Shown here in pieces: positions 35,733-46,497 of a stretch of 64,000 nucleotides of DNA. The notes under the pieces were generated by a model. The model did not search any database and was not told the origin of the DNA. It saw only the letters and a program-made list of their open reading frames with translations. How positions within the stretch are numbered: the first letter of the stretch is position 1; every line of letters starts with the position of its first letter. Both the position numbers and the translations under genes were made by a program. Source of the DNA: Cephaloticoccus sp. GTDB taxonomy: Bacteria; Verrucomicrobiota; Verrucomicrobiia; Opitutales; Opitutaceae. The stretch lies in assembly GCA_021734075.1 (NCBI GenBank), contig JAIPJW010000005.1:1-64000 (forward strand), given 5' to 3'.

Positions 35733-36533
35733 ATGATCAATTGGACCCATTGGCACAATGAACCCTATCTGGTGGGCGGGCTCATATTCTTTGGCTGGCT
35801 GTATGCCCTGATGAGCGGCCCGCTGCGCGCAAGATTTGCGCCGGACAAACCCCACCCCACCCGCCAGGCCGTCAAGTTTTACGCCGGGATCCTGGTCTTC
35901 TACCTGGCGGTGGGATCGCCCCTGGACCAGATCAGTGAGCGCTTTCTTTTCAGCGCCCACATGGTCCAACACTTCCTCCTGATGTATGCCGCCCCAGTGC
36001 TCATATTGTTGGGCCTGCCCGGCTGGATGGTGGATTCTGTCCTGCGTCACCCCGCCCTCAGCACTGCCGGACGGATCGCCAGCCAGCCGGTGGTTTGCGG
36101 GGTCGTGTTTGTCGTCACAAGCAGTGTCTGGCATGCTCCCCTGCTCTATGAATGGGCCCTGCATGACAAAGTCGTTCATGTCATCGAGCACATCATGTTT
36201 TTTGGTGCCGCCCTGTTTTATTGGTGGTCGCAGCTGAGCCCGTCCGCCGTCTTTCCCGCCCGCAGTTATCCCACGCAAATGCTGTTTCAGCTCTGTGTGA
36301 TAATCGCCATGACCCCGGTCTACGCCTACATTACCTTTACCACCGAAATTCTTTATCCCACGTATGAATATGCCCCGCGCATCATCGCCGGTTTTACCGC
36401 CACAGAGGATCAACTGCTGGCCGGCGTAATCATGAAAATAGGCGGCATGCTCGTGGCCCTCGCGGCCATCGGCGTAAGTTTTTACCGCTGGTATCAACGC
36501 GGGGATGACCGCCATGTCATAACGCCGGGATAA
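35733..36533 (+). CDS. ctaG: caa3-type oxidase assembly factor CtaG
   Basis: 266-residue polytopic membrane protein of the Caa3_CtaG family (not the Cox11 family). Motifs SAHMVQHFLLMYAAPVLI and VVHVIEHIMFFGAALFYWW carry conserved histidines. It is thought to help CuB insertion or assembly of caa3 oxidase. It begins only a few bases after the upstream terminator T-run. Confidence 0.92.
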   Translation: MINWTHWHNEPYLVGGLIFFGWLYALMSGPLRARFAPDKPHPTRQAVKFYAGILVFYLAVGSPLDQISERFLFSAHMVQHFLLMYAAPVLILLGLPGWMVDSVLRHPALSTAGRIASQPVVCGVVFVVTSSVWHAPLLYEWALHDKVVHVIEHIMFFGAALFYWWSQLSPSAVFPARSYPTQMLFQLCVIIAMTPVYAYITFTTEILYPTYEYAPRIIAGFTATEDQLLAGVIMKIGGMLVALAAIGVSFYRWYQRGDDRHVITPG

Positions 36534-36600
36534 TTCAGTCCTGACCCGGCCGCTGCCCGCGCTTGCACCGAACCGTTTCACTGCCAATGCTGGCGATCCC

Positions 36601-38397
36601 ATGACATGGGATATCGCCCTCGTTTTTATTCTGCTGGTCCTCACCCTGGCCTGCTTCATGTGGGAAAAGTTTCCGCCGGATCTCACGGCGCTGACACTTT
36701 TCCTGATCTTGGTTGGCACCCAGTTGATCCCCTCGGGGATGGCCTTTTCGGTGTTTTCCAATCCCGCTCCACTCACGGTCGGTGCGATGTTTATTCTCAG
36801 TGCGGCGCTGGTGAAATGCGGTGCGGTGGACCGGATTTCGGCGCTCATTGAGAGCACCTCCAAGCTGCCCTATTCGGTCGTGATTCTCCTGATGGTGGTC
36901 ATGGTCTCGACCCTCTCGGCCTTCATCAACAACACACCCGTCGTGGTTGTTTTTCTCCCCGTGATTTTGAACCTGGCCCGGAAGATGAATCGGGCCCCCT
37001 CGAAATTGTTGATCCCCCTTTCCTATGCCGCCGTGCTGGGTGGAACCTGCACCCTGATTGGCACCAGCACCAACCTGGTGGTCAATGGCATCATCACCGC
37101 CAAGGGCCTGCCCGCTTTCTCCATGTTTGAACTCGGCTGGCTCGGCGTCCCGGTGACCATCCTGGGGGGAATCTACCTCGCAATTTTTGGTAATCGTCTC
37201 CTGCCCGTGCGGGAAATGCTGACCTCCATTCTTTCGGATGAGGAGCGACGCGAATATATTACCGAGGCCTATGTGCAGGATAGTTCACCCGTGTTGGGCA
37301 AAACCCTCGCAGAAGCTGGGCTTACCCAGAAACGGGGCGTCCGCGTCATCGAAATTGTGCGCGATGGCATTGCACTTCACCTGGAGGCCAAGAACGTGGA
37401 ACTCAAGCCCGGTGACCGTCTCATTTTGTCCTGCCGGCCGACCGGCATCGCCAATACTCGTCGATTGGAAGGCGTGAATCTGGTTTCCGAACTCAATCTG
37501 GGTATTGAACAAATCGCGGCTCATGAAGGCTCTTTGGTTGAGGCAGTGGTCACCCCCCACTCCGCCCTCCTCGGTCATACGGTAAGCGATGTAAATTTCC
37601 GGCAACGTTACCGCATGGTCGTCGTCGCCCTGCACCGCAAAGGGAAAAATGTGCGCGAACAAATTGAGAGTCTACCGATAGAGGCAGGAGACGTGTTGCT
37701 CATGATGGGCACAGACCAGGCGATCGATGCTTTGCGCAATAATGACGATTTCCTCTTCTTTGATCGGGCCCGCGTGCCTACCAAGCCACAGACCGGCAAA
37801 ATGCTTTTGGTTGCAGGAGTCATCGCCGCCGTGGTCACTGCCGCCGCCTTGGAATGGGTGCCGATCGAAATAGGGGCCTTGACCGGTTGTGTCATTGTCT
37901 GCCTGGCCCGGGTGCTCAAGACCACCGAGGCATACGCGGCCGTCGACTGGAACATCCTTTTCCTCATCTACGGCATGTTGGCCATGGGCATGGCCATGGA
38001 GCACACCGGGGCTGCGGCTTGGATTGCAGGACATGTAGTCACCGGCGTGCAATATTTGGTGCCCGCCGCCCACAAGGGTATCGTAATGCTGGCCTGCCTG
38101 TATCTGGTAACGACCGTTCTGACTGAAATCCTTTCCAATAATGCCGTCGCCGCCTTGATGGCCCCCATCGCGATAGGCGTCGCCATCAAGCTCGGGATGG
38201 ATCCCCGGCCTTTCATCATCGCCGTCGCTTTCGGAGCCTCCGCTGCCTTTGCCACGCCAATCGGTTACCAGACCAACACCTATGTCTACGGAGTGGGCGG
38301 TTATCGTTTCAGCGACTTTCTCAAAATCGGCGTCCCCTTGAATATCCTTTGTTTCGTTGTCGCCATGGTGGTGATTCCACGTGTCTGGCCGTTCTGA
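36601..38397 (+). CDS. SLC13/ArsB-like permease with two TrkA-C (RCK_C) domains
   Basis: 598-residue ion transporter of the DASS/CitMHS group. Membrane helices occupy about 1-200 and 400-598, with two cytoplasmic RCK_C domains between (about 210-290 and 300-385). Transport hairpins are FINNTPVVVVFLPV with TCTLIGTSTNLVVNG in the first half and EILSNNAVAALMAPI in the second. Family members move dicarboxylates, sulfate or related anions with Na+. It follows ctaG on the same strand after 67 bases; a functional link is not evident. Confidence 0.9.
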   Translation: MTWDIALVFILLVLTLACFMWEKFPPDLTALTLFLILVGTQLIPSGMAFSVFSNPAPLTVGAMFILSAALVKCGAVDRISALIESTSKLPYSVVILLMVVMVSTLSAFINNTPVVVVFLPVILNLARKMNRAPSKLLIPLSYAAVLGGTCTLIGTSTNLVVNGIITAKGLPAFSMFELGWLGVPVTILGGIYLAIFGNRLLPVREMLTSILSDEERREYITEAYVQDSSPVLGKTLAEAGLTQKRGVRVIEIVRDGIALHLEAKNVELKPGDRLILSCRPTGIANTRRLEGVNLVSELNLGIEQIAAHEGSLVEAVVTPHSALLGHTVSDVNFRQRYRMVVVALHRKGKNVREQIESLPIEAGDVLLMMGTDQAIDALRNNDDFLFFDRARVPTKPQTGKMLLVAGVIAAVVTAAALEWVPIEIGALTGCVIVCLARVLKTTEAYAAVDWNILFLIYGMLAMGMAMEHTGAAAWIAGHVVTGVQYLVPAAHKGIVMLACLYLVTTVLTEILSNNAVAALMAPIAIGVAIKLGMDPRPFIIAVAFGASAAFATPIGYQTNTYVYGVGGYRFSDFLKIGVPLNILCFVVAMVVIPRVWPF

Positions 38398-38413
38398 TCC
38401 AGACAAATTTTTA

Positions 38414-39193
38414 CTAAAGTGAGATGCGCAGCCCGTCGTAGGCCAGATTGATGCCCGCAGGCAGTTCCGCATCAGCCGGACCGTGGTCGGTATAATGCGT
38501 GAGATGAGTCAACCAAGTCTGGGGCGCCCCAATCCCCTGGGCCGCGACTATCGCCTCCGGTATGCTCATGTGCGTGGGGTGCACCTGCGGTCGTAACCCA
38601 TCAAGCACCACGGCATCCGCACCCCTGGCCAGAGCTACCGCCGCCAGGGGCAGCCGCTTGTTGTCCGTGTAATAGACAAATTTCAGCCCACTGCTTCGTT
38701 CGATAAAAACCAAACCAAGGGTATTGATCCCCCCATGCGGCAACAAGGTCGATTCGATTGTGCCCTGGGGCAATTCAAGTCTCTCCGGCATGTCGTGCAG
38801 TTTGAAGGCGGCATATCCTTTGGCGATCGGTCGCTCCGCAATGGTATAGGGATAAACGGCCAGCACCCGGGCCATCCCCTCTTCCGTCGTGTAGACCGGC
38901 AAGGCCTCACCCCCCTTGAGGTCGCAGAATCTTCGGAGATCATCCATCCCCGCAATATGGTCGGCATGACCATGGGTCAGGATGAATAGATCCAGACCTT
39001 TGATATTTTCCCGCAAACATTGCAGCCGGAATTCCGGGGCGGCGTCCACCTGCACGTGCAAACCGTCCATCACCACATGGATGGAGGCGCGGGTGCGACG
39101 ATTACGCGGGTCCGGTGACGAACATACGGAACAATCACACGCAATCATTGGCACCCCTTGGGAGGTTCCCGTGCCCATAAAGATGACTTCCAT
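38414..39193 (-). CDS. MBL-fold metallohydrolase, PhnP-like
   Basis: 259-residue metallo-beta-lactamase-fold enzyme. N-terminal MGTGTSQGVPMIACDCSVC carries the Cys cluster of the PhnP-like group, and the zinc motif is THGHADHIAGMDD, with DNKRLPL and PHGGINTLG further on. PhnP is a phosphoribosyl cyclic phosphodiesterase, but most such homologues sit outside phosphonate clusters and are uncharacterised. ATG 39193 (MEVIFMGTG) puts the first strand at the start. Divergent from the peptidase gene. Confidence 0.88.
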   Translation of the reverse strand: MEVIFMGTGTSQGVPMIACDCSVCSSPDPRNRRTRASIHVVMDGLHVQVDAAPEFRLQCLRENIKGLDLFILTHGHADHIAGMDDLRRFCDLKGGEALPVYTTEEGMARVLAVYPYTIAERPIAKGYAAFKLHDMPERLELPQGTIESTLLPHGGINTLGLVFIERSSGLKFVYYTDNKRLPLAAVALARGADAVVLDGLRPQVHPTHMSIPEAIVAAQGIGAPQTWLTHLTHYTDHGPADAELPAGINLAYDGLRISL

Positions 39194-39315
39194 GGGCTTC
39201 ACTTTTACTGCCACCGACCCACTGGCAATGAGGAAGTCGTGACGCCAAACCAGCACCCGGACCGTTCGTCCTGAAACCATTGCCTTGGGCCTAGCCCGCC
39301 GGCATTCTGTCATGC

Positions 39316-41127
39316 ATGTCAAATCTTGCCGACCTACCCCGCACTTGGGACCTAGCCAGTTATTTCCCCACGTTGAACGGACCGGAATACCAGCAATTCA
39401 AAGCTGAATTGATCCGGGACTTGAACGCCCAGTTGAAGATCGTTTCGACTCGCGCAGAGCTCAATGGTGCCACCGCAAATGACTGGAGCCGGCACGTATG
39501 TGCATACGAAGATCTCATCGGTCGCATATCGCATCTATCGTCCTATCTCGGCAACATTTGCTCCGCAGATGCCGCCAATGAAACCGGCAAACGCGAAACG
39601 GCGGAATTGTCCACCCACCACGCCACTCTCTCGAAAATTCGCAGCGAGATATTACGCGCCATCGGCCATGCGGATAAATCGATCTGGGAATCATTGCTTA
39701 CCACCCCGGAACTCACGGGGGCGACCTTCACCCTCCAGCGCATGCGGGCTGAAGCCAAGCATCGGATGTCGGGAACAGAAGAAGCTTTGGCGGCTGATCT
39801 GGGCGTGAATGGAATCAGCGCGTGGGGCCGACTCTACGATAATCTCACCGGGCAGATGACGTTCGAGATGATCTGGCCTGACGGTCGTAAGGAGACCATA
39901 CCCATGGCGCAACGCCGGGCGCTCATGTCCAACACCGACCGGGCCGTGCGTGCCGCGGCCTTCCAAGAAGGCAATCGCACTTGGGAAGCCCACGGGCAAA
40001 CCCTCGCGGCAGCCCTCAATGCCATCGCCGGCACCCGTCTCACGCTTTACGGTCGCCGTGGCCAAGCCAATTTCCTGGATCAGCCCTACTTTGATTCCGC
40101 CGTCTCCGCCCCCACCATTGATGCAATGTTCCAGGCCATTGCGGCCAATTATGAAGTGCCGCGCCAAGCCCTGCGTCTCGGTGCAAAGCTACAGCAAACT
40201 TCCGCCCTCGCCTTTTACGATCTTGAGGCTCCACGCCCCCTTGATCCGGTGCCGCCACTCAGCTGGTCCCACGCCGTCACCCTGGTGGAACAAGCCTTCG
40301 ACGCGGGCTATCCTGCACTGGCCGATTATTATCGCTCCATGTTTGCCCAAGGGTGGATCGAGTCGGAAAAACGCGCGAACAAGCGTTCCGGTGCCTATTG
40401 CACCGGTTCGGTGGTCACTGGTGAACAGCGGGTCTTTATGACCTATGCTGACACCATGCACGACGCCAATACCCTTGCCCACGAGGTGGGACATGCCTGG
40501 CACAGCCACGCCATCAAGGGTCTACGGCCCTACGCCCAGGAGTATCCGATGACTCTGGCCGAGACTGCCTCCACTTTTGCGGAGAAAATTTTCATGCACG
40601 GCATGTTGCAGGACCCCAAGCTCAACGACGCCCAACGCGCATTCCTGCTGGACCAGGAATGCAGCAGCGCCGGCTCGTATCTGCTCAATATCGCCATGCG
40701 TTACGAATTCGAAATGGAGTTCTATCACCAACGCATGAAAGGCGAACTTTCAGTCAGCGAGTTGTGTGATCTCATGGTGCAGACCCAACGCAAGGTTTAC
40801 GGCGACACCATCGCCTTGGGTGATGAGGACCCTTGGTTCTGGGCCTCCAAGCTCCACTTCTTCATCACGGATGTCTCGTTCTACAACTTTCCCTATACTT
40901 TTGGCTACTTGCTCAGCCAGGCACTCTTTGCGGACTACAAACGCAGCGGGTCTGAATTCCTGCCGCGCTATGAAGCCTTCCTGCGCGCCACCGGTGTGGC
41001 GAGTTGCGAGGATGCCGTGAAATCCACTCTCGGTTGGGACCTCACCAGTGAAGCCTTCTGGGAAAACGCCGTGCGCAGTGTCGAGACACCGGTCAATGCC
41101 TTTGCCGATATTGTCGCCCGCAGATAG
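39316..41127 (+). CDS. M3-family oligoendopeptidase (PepF-like)
   Basis: 603-residue zinc metallopeptidase. The HExxH active site is in LAHEVGHAWHSHAIKG, near residue 391, with the third ligand Glu in ETASTFAEKIF. Length and domain order match PepF oligoendopeptidases, which clear short cytoplasmic peptides. No signal peptide. It is followed after 60 bases by a PhyH gene. Confidence 0.93.
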   Translation: MSNLADLPRTWDLASYFPTLNGPEYQQFKAELIRDLNAQLKIVSTRAELNGATANDWSRHVCAYEDLIGRISHLSSYLGNICSADAANETGKRETAELSTHHATLSKIRSEILRAIGHADKSIWESLLTTPELTGATFTLQRMRAEAKHRMSGTEEALAADLGVNGISAWGRLYDNLTGQMTFEMIWPDGRKETIPMAQRRALMSNTDRAVRAAAFQEGNRTWEAHGQTLAAALNAIAGTRLTLYGRRGQANFLDQPYFDSAVSAPTIDAMFQAIAANYEVPRQALRLGAKLQQTSALAFYDLEAPRPLDPVPPLSWSHAVTLVEQAFDAGYPALADYYRSMFAQGWIESEKRANKRSGAYCTGSVVTGEQRVFMTYADTMHDANTLAHEVGHAWHSHAIKGLRPYAQEYPMTLAETASTFAEKIFMHGMLQDPKLNDAQRAFLLDQECSSAGSYLLNIAMRYEFEMEFYHQRMKGELSVSELCDLMVQTQRKVYGDTIALGDEDPWFWASKLHFFITDVSFYNFPYTFGYLLSQALFADYKRSGSEFLPRYEAFLRATGVASCEDAVKSTLGWDLTSEAFWENAVRSVETPVNAFADIVARR

Positions 41128-41187
41128 GAACACCGTTTCCGAGAGGGACTTGCCCAGGAGCGGGAGAAATGGCAGCCTGCAAGCACC

Positions 41188-42189
41188 ATGCCCCCCGTGC
41201 CGCTTACCCCGCAACAGGTGAGTTTTTCCCATGATGAGGGTTTCCTCATCATTCCCGACTTGTTCAATCCTGTGGCGCTTGAGCCGCTCCGACATGAATT
41301 GCACAATGAAATCAATCGCAAGGCTCGCGAATTCCAAGCAAAGGGACAATTGAGTGAATTGCACGAGGAAGAAGGCTTGGATCGACAAATCAGTGCTATT
41401 TATCGCGATGCGAAGGAATGCGGCGCTGCGCTGGTCCAGCATCTCATCGGCGAACGGGGCGGGGCATTTTTGTCCCCGGAGATGTTTAATCTCATCATAA
41501 ATAGAAAACTGATTCAAATAATCAGCTCGCTGCTTGGGTCGGAAGAAATCGTGGCTTCGGCCCATCGGTTGCGGCCCAAACTACCCCATTTGGGCAGTGG
41601 TGATGTGCCGTGGCACCAGGACGGTGGTTACCTTGCTGAGCACTGCGACGACCATCTGATTATCACCTGCTGGGTGCCCCTCGTGGATGCCACCAGGGAA
41701 AATGGCTGCATGGAGATTCTGCCTCGCACTCATCTTGCTGGAGTTGTGCGGCACCATGCTGGTGGCAATGCCGGCTTTTTGGTGATCAAGGCCGAAGATT
41801 TACCCACCGATCCGAGCCAAGCGATCATTGCTACTTGTCCACGTGGTGGAGCGGTATTTATGACCAATCGCACTCCACACTGCTCTACACCCAATATATC
41901 CGATCACATACGTTGGAGCGTTGACCTGCGCTACAAGTCTGCGGATGTGCCCAGCAATGTAGGGATAAAACCCACGTCCATTGACGCGGAAGGCCATGCG
42001 GATCGGAAATTTTACGAGCAAGTTAACATCGCGTGTTATCCTCCCGAAGCGGATTTTGTGATCTCAAGCAAAGAGCATCCTGAACGAGTGATTGGTTATG
42101 ACGACTATGTTCGGTTACGGGCACTCTATACCCGGACGAAACCGGGCTACCCCGAAGTTCGCGCATGGCCTGCGATGCCTAAGTTTTGA
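41188..42189 (+). CDS. Second PhyH-family dioxygenase
   Basis: 333-residue Fe(II)/2-oxoglutarate oxygenase. Iron motif VPWHQDGGYL (His/Asp), distal His in RTPHCSTPNISDH and the Arg of HIRWSVDLRYKS. PRTHLAGVVRHH is a typical PhyH segment. It differs clearly from the first PhyH in this window and is not next to a regulator. Substrate unknown. A strong bidirectional terminator follows. Confidence 0.9.
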   Translation: MPPVPLTPQQVSFSHDEGFLIIPDLFNPVALEPLRHELHNEINRKAREFQAKGQLSELHEEEGLDRQISAIYRDAKECGAALVQHLIGERGGAFLSPEMFNLIINRKLIQIISSLLGSEEIVASAHRLRPKLPHLGSGDVPWHQDGGYLAEHCDDHLIITCWVPLVDATRENGCMEILPRTHLAGVVRHHAGGNAGFLVIKAEDLPTDPSQAIIATCPRGGAVFMTNRTPHCSTPNISDHIRWSVDLRYKSADVPSNVGIKPTSIDAEGHADRKFYEQVNIACYPPEADFVISSKEHPERVIGYDDYVRLRALYTRTKPGYPEVRAWPAMPKF

Positions 42190-42197
42190 AATCGACC

Positions 42198-42236
42198 AAA
42201 AAAAGACGCGCTCCGAGGAGCGCGTCTTTGAATTTT
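42198..42236. terminator. Bidirectional terminator between phyH and groEL
   Basis: AAAGACGCGCTC-CGAG-GAGCGCGTCTTT, 12 perfect pairs, preceded by seven A and followed by GAATTTTTT. It would end transcripts from both sides, serving the convergent phyH and groEL. Confidence 0.9.
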
Positions 42237-42259
42237 TTCGAATGGTTTCGAGCCGGGAC

Positions 42260-43909
42260 TTAGTAGTCCATACCCCCGCCCATACCACCCATGCCGCCGC
42301 CACCGGGAGGACCGCCTGCACCACCGGAGGATTTCTCCGGAAGCTCGGTGATCATGCACTCAGTGGTGAGGAGGAGACCGGCAATCGAAGCTGCGTTCTG
42401 CAGCGCGGTGCGGGTCACCTTGGTCGGATCGACGACCCCAGCCTTGACGAGGTCTTCAAACTTATCGGTCGCCACATTGTAGCCGATGTTGCCCTTGGAG
42501 GAGAGGACTTCCTTGACGACCACGCCGCCGTCCACGCCTGCATTGGAGCAGAGCATACGGATCGGGTGCTCGATCGCACGCCGCACGATCTGGGCTCCAA
42601 TGGCCTCGTCGCCTTCCAGCGCGAGGGTCTCAATGGCCTTGACCGTCCGGAGCAGCGCGACACCGCCGCCGGCAACGATACCCTCTTCAACCGCCGCACG
42701 GGTGGCATGGAGAGCGTCTTCGACGCGGGCCTTCTTTTCCTTCATTTCCACTTCGGTCGCAGCACCGACGTTGATGACGGCAACACCGCCGGCCAATTTG
42801 GCCAGACGTTCTTGCAGCTTCTCGCGATCGTAATCGGAAGTGGTCTCGTCGATTTGACGGCGAATCTGCTTCACGCGACCCTGGATGTCGGAAGACTTGC
42901 CGCCGCCTTCGACGATGGTGGTGTTTTCCTTGTCCACCACGATGCGCTTGGCGCGGCCGAGGTCGGCAATAGTCAGGTTTTCGAGCTTCAGACCGAGGTC
43001 TTCGGTGATGCAACGACCACCGGTGAGAACTGCGAGGTCTTCCAGCATGGCTTTGCGACGATCACCAAAGCCGGGAGCCTTGACGGCGCAGACATTGATG
43101 GTGCCACGAATCTTGTTCACCACGAGCGCGGCGAGGGCTTCGCCCTCGACCTCTTCAGCGATGACGAGGAGCGGTTTGCCGCTCTTGGCAACAGTCTGCA
43201 ACAGCGGGAGGAACTCCTGCAGATTGCCGATCTTCTTCTCGTGAATGAGCACATAGGCGTCCTCCAGGATGGCCTCCTGGGCCTCCATGTTGGTCGCGAA
43301 GTAAGGTGAGAGGTAGCCCTTGTCGAACTGCATGCCTTCAACGACGTTGAGGGTCGTCTCGATGGACTTGGCCTCTTCCACCGTGATGGTGCCGTCCTTG
43401 CCGACCTTGTCCATGGCATCAGCGATGATCTCGCCGATCGTGGTGTCCCAGTTGGCGGAGACCGTGGCGACCTGACGGATTTCCTCGCGGTCATTGACCT
43501 TCTTGGAAGCCTTCGCGAGGGCCGCGACGGCGGCCGCGACGGCTTTGTCGATACCGCGCTTGAGATAAACCGGGTTGGAGCCGGCGGTGACATTCTTCAA
43601 GCCTTCACGGTAGATACCTTCGGCGAGAACGGTGGCGGTCGTGGTGCCGTCACCCGCGGTGTCACTGGTCTTGGAAGCGACTTCCTTGACCATCTGTGCA
43701 CCCATATTTTCGTAGGGATCAGGAAGTTCGATTTCCTTGGCCACGGTCACGCCGTCCTTGGTGACGGTCGGGGACCCAAATTTTTTGTCGATGACGACAT
43801 TGCGGCCCTTGGGGCCGAGCGTCACTTTGACGGCGCGAGAAAGAAGCTCGACGCCACGGAGGATCTTTTGACGAGCGGCCTCGTCGAAGAGAAGTTGTTT
43901 AGCTGCCAT
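42260..43909 (-). CDS. groEL: Chaperonin GroEL
   Basis: 549-residue 60-kDa chaperonin forming the double-ring folding chamber. Equatorial ATP-site motif [14 protein letters not shown] and the C-terminal [12 protein letters not shown] tail are typical. It follows groES after 40 bases on the minus strand. No ribosome-binding site precedes the ATG (leader CTTAATCATT). Confidence 0.98.
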   Translation of the reverse strand: MAAKQLLFDEAARQKILRGVELLSRAVKVTLGPKGRNVVIDKKFGSPTVTKDGVTVAKEIELPDPYENMGAQMVKEVASKTSDTAGDGTTTATVLAEGIYREGLKNVTAGSNPVYLKRGIDKAVAAAVAALAKASKKVNDREEIRQVATVSANWDTTIGEIIADAMDKVGKDGTITVEEAKSIETTLNVVEGMQFDKGYLSPYFATNMEAQEAILEDAYVLIHEKKIGNLQEFLPLLQTVAKSGKPLLVIAEEVEGEALAALVVNKIRGTINVCAVKAPGFGDRRKAMLEDLAVLTGGRCITEDLGLKLENLTIADLGRAKRIVVDKENTTIVEGGGKSSDIQGRVKQIRRQIDETTSDYDREKLQERLAKLAGGVAVINVGAATEVEMKEKKARVEDALHATRAAVEEGIVAGGGVALLRTVKAIETLALEGDEAIGAQIVRRAIEHPIRMLCSNAGVDGGVVVKEVLSSKGNIGYNVATDKFEDLVKAGVVDPTKVTRTALQNAASIAGLLLTTECMITELPEKSSGGAGGPPGGGGMGGMGGGMDY

Positions 43910-43949
43910 AATGATTAAGTATTTGTTTAGTTTGAGTTAAGAAGCGCAC

Positions 43950-44246
43950 TTAAGCGATCACGCCGAGAATATCGTCTTCGCGCACGAGCTTGAATTTCTC
44001 GCCGTCGACTTTGACTTCGGAACCGCCGTAGGGGCTGAGCAGCACCACGTCGCCCACCTTCACCTCGAAAGCGGACACTTTGCCATTCTCATCCTTCTTG
44101 CCGGTGCCCAGGGCAATAACCTTGGCCTCCTGCGGTTTTTCTTTGGCGCTGTCGGGAATGATGATCCCGCCACGCACTTGCTCTTTTTCTTCGATGTGCT
44201 GCACCAGCACGCGATCACCGATAGGTCTGATTTTTACTTTAGCCAT
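43950..44246 (-). CDS. groES: Co-chaperonin GroES
   Basis: 98-residue co-chaperonin that caps GroEL. N-terminal [12 protein letters not shown], the mobile loop [19 protein letters not shown] and the C-terminal EDDILGVI are diagnostic. Encoded between dnaK and groEL. No CIRCE element lies in the 90-base leader and no Shine-Dalgarno sequence precedes the ATG (CCCAATAATT). Confidence 0.98.
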   Translation of the reverse strand: MAKVKIRPIGDRVLVQHIEEKEQVRGGIIIPDSAKEKPQEAKVIALGTGKKDENGKVSAFEVKVGDVVLLSPYGGSEVKVDGEKFKLVREDDILGVIA

Positions 44247-44289
44247 AATTATTGGGTTTTGGATTAGAGTTGGAGTTTTGTTGATTTAA

Positions 44290-44320
44290 CAAAGCCCCCC
44301 GCCGGTTGAAACCGGCGGGG
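44290..44320 (-). terminator. Terminator-like hairpin after dnaK
   Basis: CCCCGCCGGTT-TC-AACCGGCGGGG on the minus strand, 11 perfect pairs, followed by GGCTTTGTT. The T-run is weak, so partial read-through into groES-groEL is possible. Confidence 0.65.
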
Positions 44321-44336
44321 AGCAAAGCGTTAAAAA

Positions 44337-46274
44337 TTATTTCTTGTCCTCATCGACGACCTCAAAGTCAGCATCGACCACGTCGGCTTTCTTCTCGGTC
44401 TTTTTCTTCTTCTCTTCGGGCGGGGGAGCCCCTTCGGCTCCTCCGGCAGCGGCTTGGGCGGCTTGCGCCGCTTTCTGGGCCTCGGCGTAAAGTTCGGCCC
44501 CCACTTTGGAAAGATTCTCCAGGGCGGCCTTCATCTTGTCCGGATCATTGGCTTCCAACTCCTTTTTCGCGTCGGCAATGGCCGTCTCGATCGTGGACTT
44601 CTTGTCAGCCGGGAGCTTGTCGCCGCTTTCCTTGAGCGTCTTTTCCAGTTGGTAGATGGTGGAATCGAGTTGGTTCTTGGTCTCCACCGCCTCCTTGCGC
44701 TTCTTGTCCTCCTCGGCGTGCAATTCAGCCTCCTTGGTCATGCGTTCCACCTCTTCCTTGGAGAGGCCGGATGAGTCCTGGATGGTGATTTTCTGGTCCT
44801 TGCCGGTGCCAAGATCCTTGGCCGAGACATGCAGAATGCCATTCGCGTCGATGTCGAAAGTTACTTCGATTTGGGGCGTGCCCCGCGGTGCCGGTGGAAT
44901 GCCGTCGAGCTTGAATGTGCCCAGAGTCTTGTTGTCACGCGCCATCGAGCGCTCGCCCTGCAGGACCACAATTTCAACTGAGGGTTGATTGTCGCTGTAG
45001 GTGGAGAAAGTCTGCGTCTTCTTCGAGGGAATTGTCGTGTTACGTGGAATCATCGCCGTCGAGACATCGCCCGCGGTCATAATGCCGAGGGTGAGGGGCG
45101 TCACGTCGAGCAGAAGCACGTCGCGCACGTCGCCCTTGAGCACGCCACCTTGCACAGCCGCGCCAATCGCCACAACTTCGTCTGGATTGACGCCTTGGTG
45201 CGGTTGTTTGCCGGCCAGTTTATGGGCAATCTCAACCACCTTGGGCATGCGGGTCATGCCACCGACGAGCACCAACTCGTCGATTTCCGAGGAGGTCAAA
45301 TCCGCGTCCTTGAGGCAGTTCTTGAACGGCTGAACGCAACGCTCGAACAGGGCATCACAAATTTGTTCCAATTTGGCCCGTGTCAGCTGCACGTTGAGGT
45401 GCTTGGGACCGGAGGCATCCGCCGTGATGAAGGGCAGATTGATGTCCACTGATTGGGAAGAGGACAGCGCGATCTTGGCTTTCTCGGCCTCTTCCTTCAG
45501 GCGCTGGAGTGCCATTGGGTCCTGACGCAGGTCGATCCCGTTGTCTTTCTTAAATTCGTCCACCAACCAGGAGATCAGGGCATTATCCCAATTATCCCCG
45601 CCAAGGTGGGTGTCGCCATTGGTCGCTTTGACCTCAAATACCCCGTCGCCGATCTCCAGGGTGGAAACATCAAATGTGCCACCGCCGAGGTCGAATACCG
45701 CGATCTTCTCATCTTTCTTCTTGTCGAGACCGTAGGCCAAGGAAGCGGCCGTGGGCTCATTGATGATGCGCAGAACATCAAGTCCGGCGATTTTGCCGGC
45801 ATCCTTGGTGGCTTGGCGCTGGGAGTCGTTGAAATAGGCCGGCACCGTGATCACCGCTTGCGTCACTTTTTCGCCGAGATAGGCCTCTGCGTCCGCCTTC
45901 ATCTTCGTGAGCACAAAAGCGGCGATTTGTTGCGGTGCAAACTGCTCCGTCTTGTCGCCCACCTGCACTTCGATATAGGCATCACCATTCTTACCGGCGG
46001 TCACCTTATACGGCAGGCCCTTGATTTCTTCCGTGGTCTCGGAAAATTTGCGGCCAATAAGCCGTTTGGCAGAAAAGATGGTGTTGCGTGGGTTGGTCAC
46101 GGCTTGACGCTTGGCGGCTTGGCCAACCAGTCGCTCGCCGGTCTTAGTGAACGCGACAATCGACGGAGTCGTGCGCGCACCTTCTGCATTGGGGACAACC
46201 ACCGGCTCTCCGCCTTCCATGACGGCCATGCACGAGTTTGTCGTTCCTAGATCAATACCTAAAATTCGGCTCAT
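44337..46274 (-). CDS. dnaK: Molecular chaperone DnaK (Hsp70)
   Basis: 645-residue Hsp70. ATPase motifs [15 protein letters not shown] (start), [17 protein letters not shown] and [13 protein letters not shown]; substrate-binding domain from about 390; C-terminal [17 protein letters not shown] 46274 ([10 protein letters not shown]) is used; the frame could begin seven codons earlier. It precedes groES-groEL on the same strand. No sigma-32 or CIRCE site was recognised upstream. GrpE and DnaJ are not in the window. Confidence 0.98.
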   Translation of the reverse strand: MSRILGIDLGTTNSCMAVMEGGEPVVVPNAEGARTTPSIVAFTKTGERLVGQAAKRQAVTNPRNTIFSAKRLIGRKFSETTEEIKGLPYKVTAGKNGDAYIEVQVGDKTEQFAPQQIAAFVLTKMKADAEAYLGEKVTQAVITVPAYFNDSQRQATKDAGKIAGLDVLRIINEPTAASLAYGLDKKKDEKIAVFDLGGGTFDVSTLEIGDGVFEVKATNGDTHLGGDNWDNALISWLVDEFKKDNGIDLRQDPMALQRLKEEAEKAKIALSSSQSVDINLPFITADASGPKHLNVQLTRAKLEQICDALFERCVQPFKNCLKDADLTSSEIDELVLVGGMTRMPKVVEIAHKLAGKQPHQGVNPDEVVAIGAAVQGGVLKGDVRDVLLLDVTPLTLGIMTAGDVSTAMIPRNTTIPSKKTQTFSTYSDNQPSVEIVVLQGERSMARDNKTLGTFKLDGIPPAPRGTPQIEVTFDIDANGILHVSAKDLGTGKDQKITIQDSSGLSKEEVERMTKEAELHAEEDKKRKEAVETKNQLDSTIYQLEKTLKESGDKLPADKKSTIETAIADAKKELEANDPDKMKAALENLSKVGAELYAEAQKAAQAAQAAAGGAEGAPPPEEKKKKTEKKADVVDADFEVVDEDKK

Positions 46275-46497
46275 GCCGTATCTTAAGCAATGCACATGCC
46301 TGCATCCCTATACTTGCTTATCTCATTCATAAATAATGACTAAAAGTTTATTACCCTTTTTTGTGCACGTTAGCCGACACTCAATTTCTGCCATTATGTC
46401 ACACTCCTGTCTCAGTTGAAAAACGTGAATGGGACAGAGTTGGCACAAAAGCAGGGTAACAGTTGAACCAGCATGGGAGTTTGCTCAACTTGGGACC

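Noticed and set aside
46436-46460. Sigma-54-like TGGCAC upstream of the LON gene
   Set aside because: The required -12 TTGC element at the right spacing is absent.
46275-46497. CIRCE operator upstream of dnaK
   Set aside because: TTAGCCGACACTC resembles half a site only; no inverted partner nine bases away.
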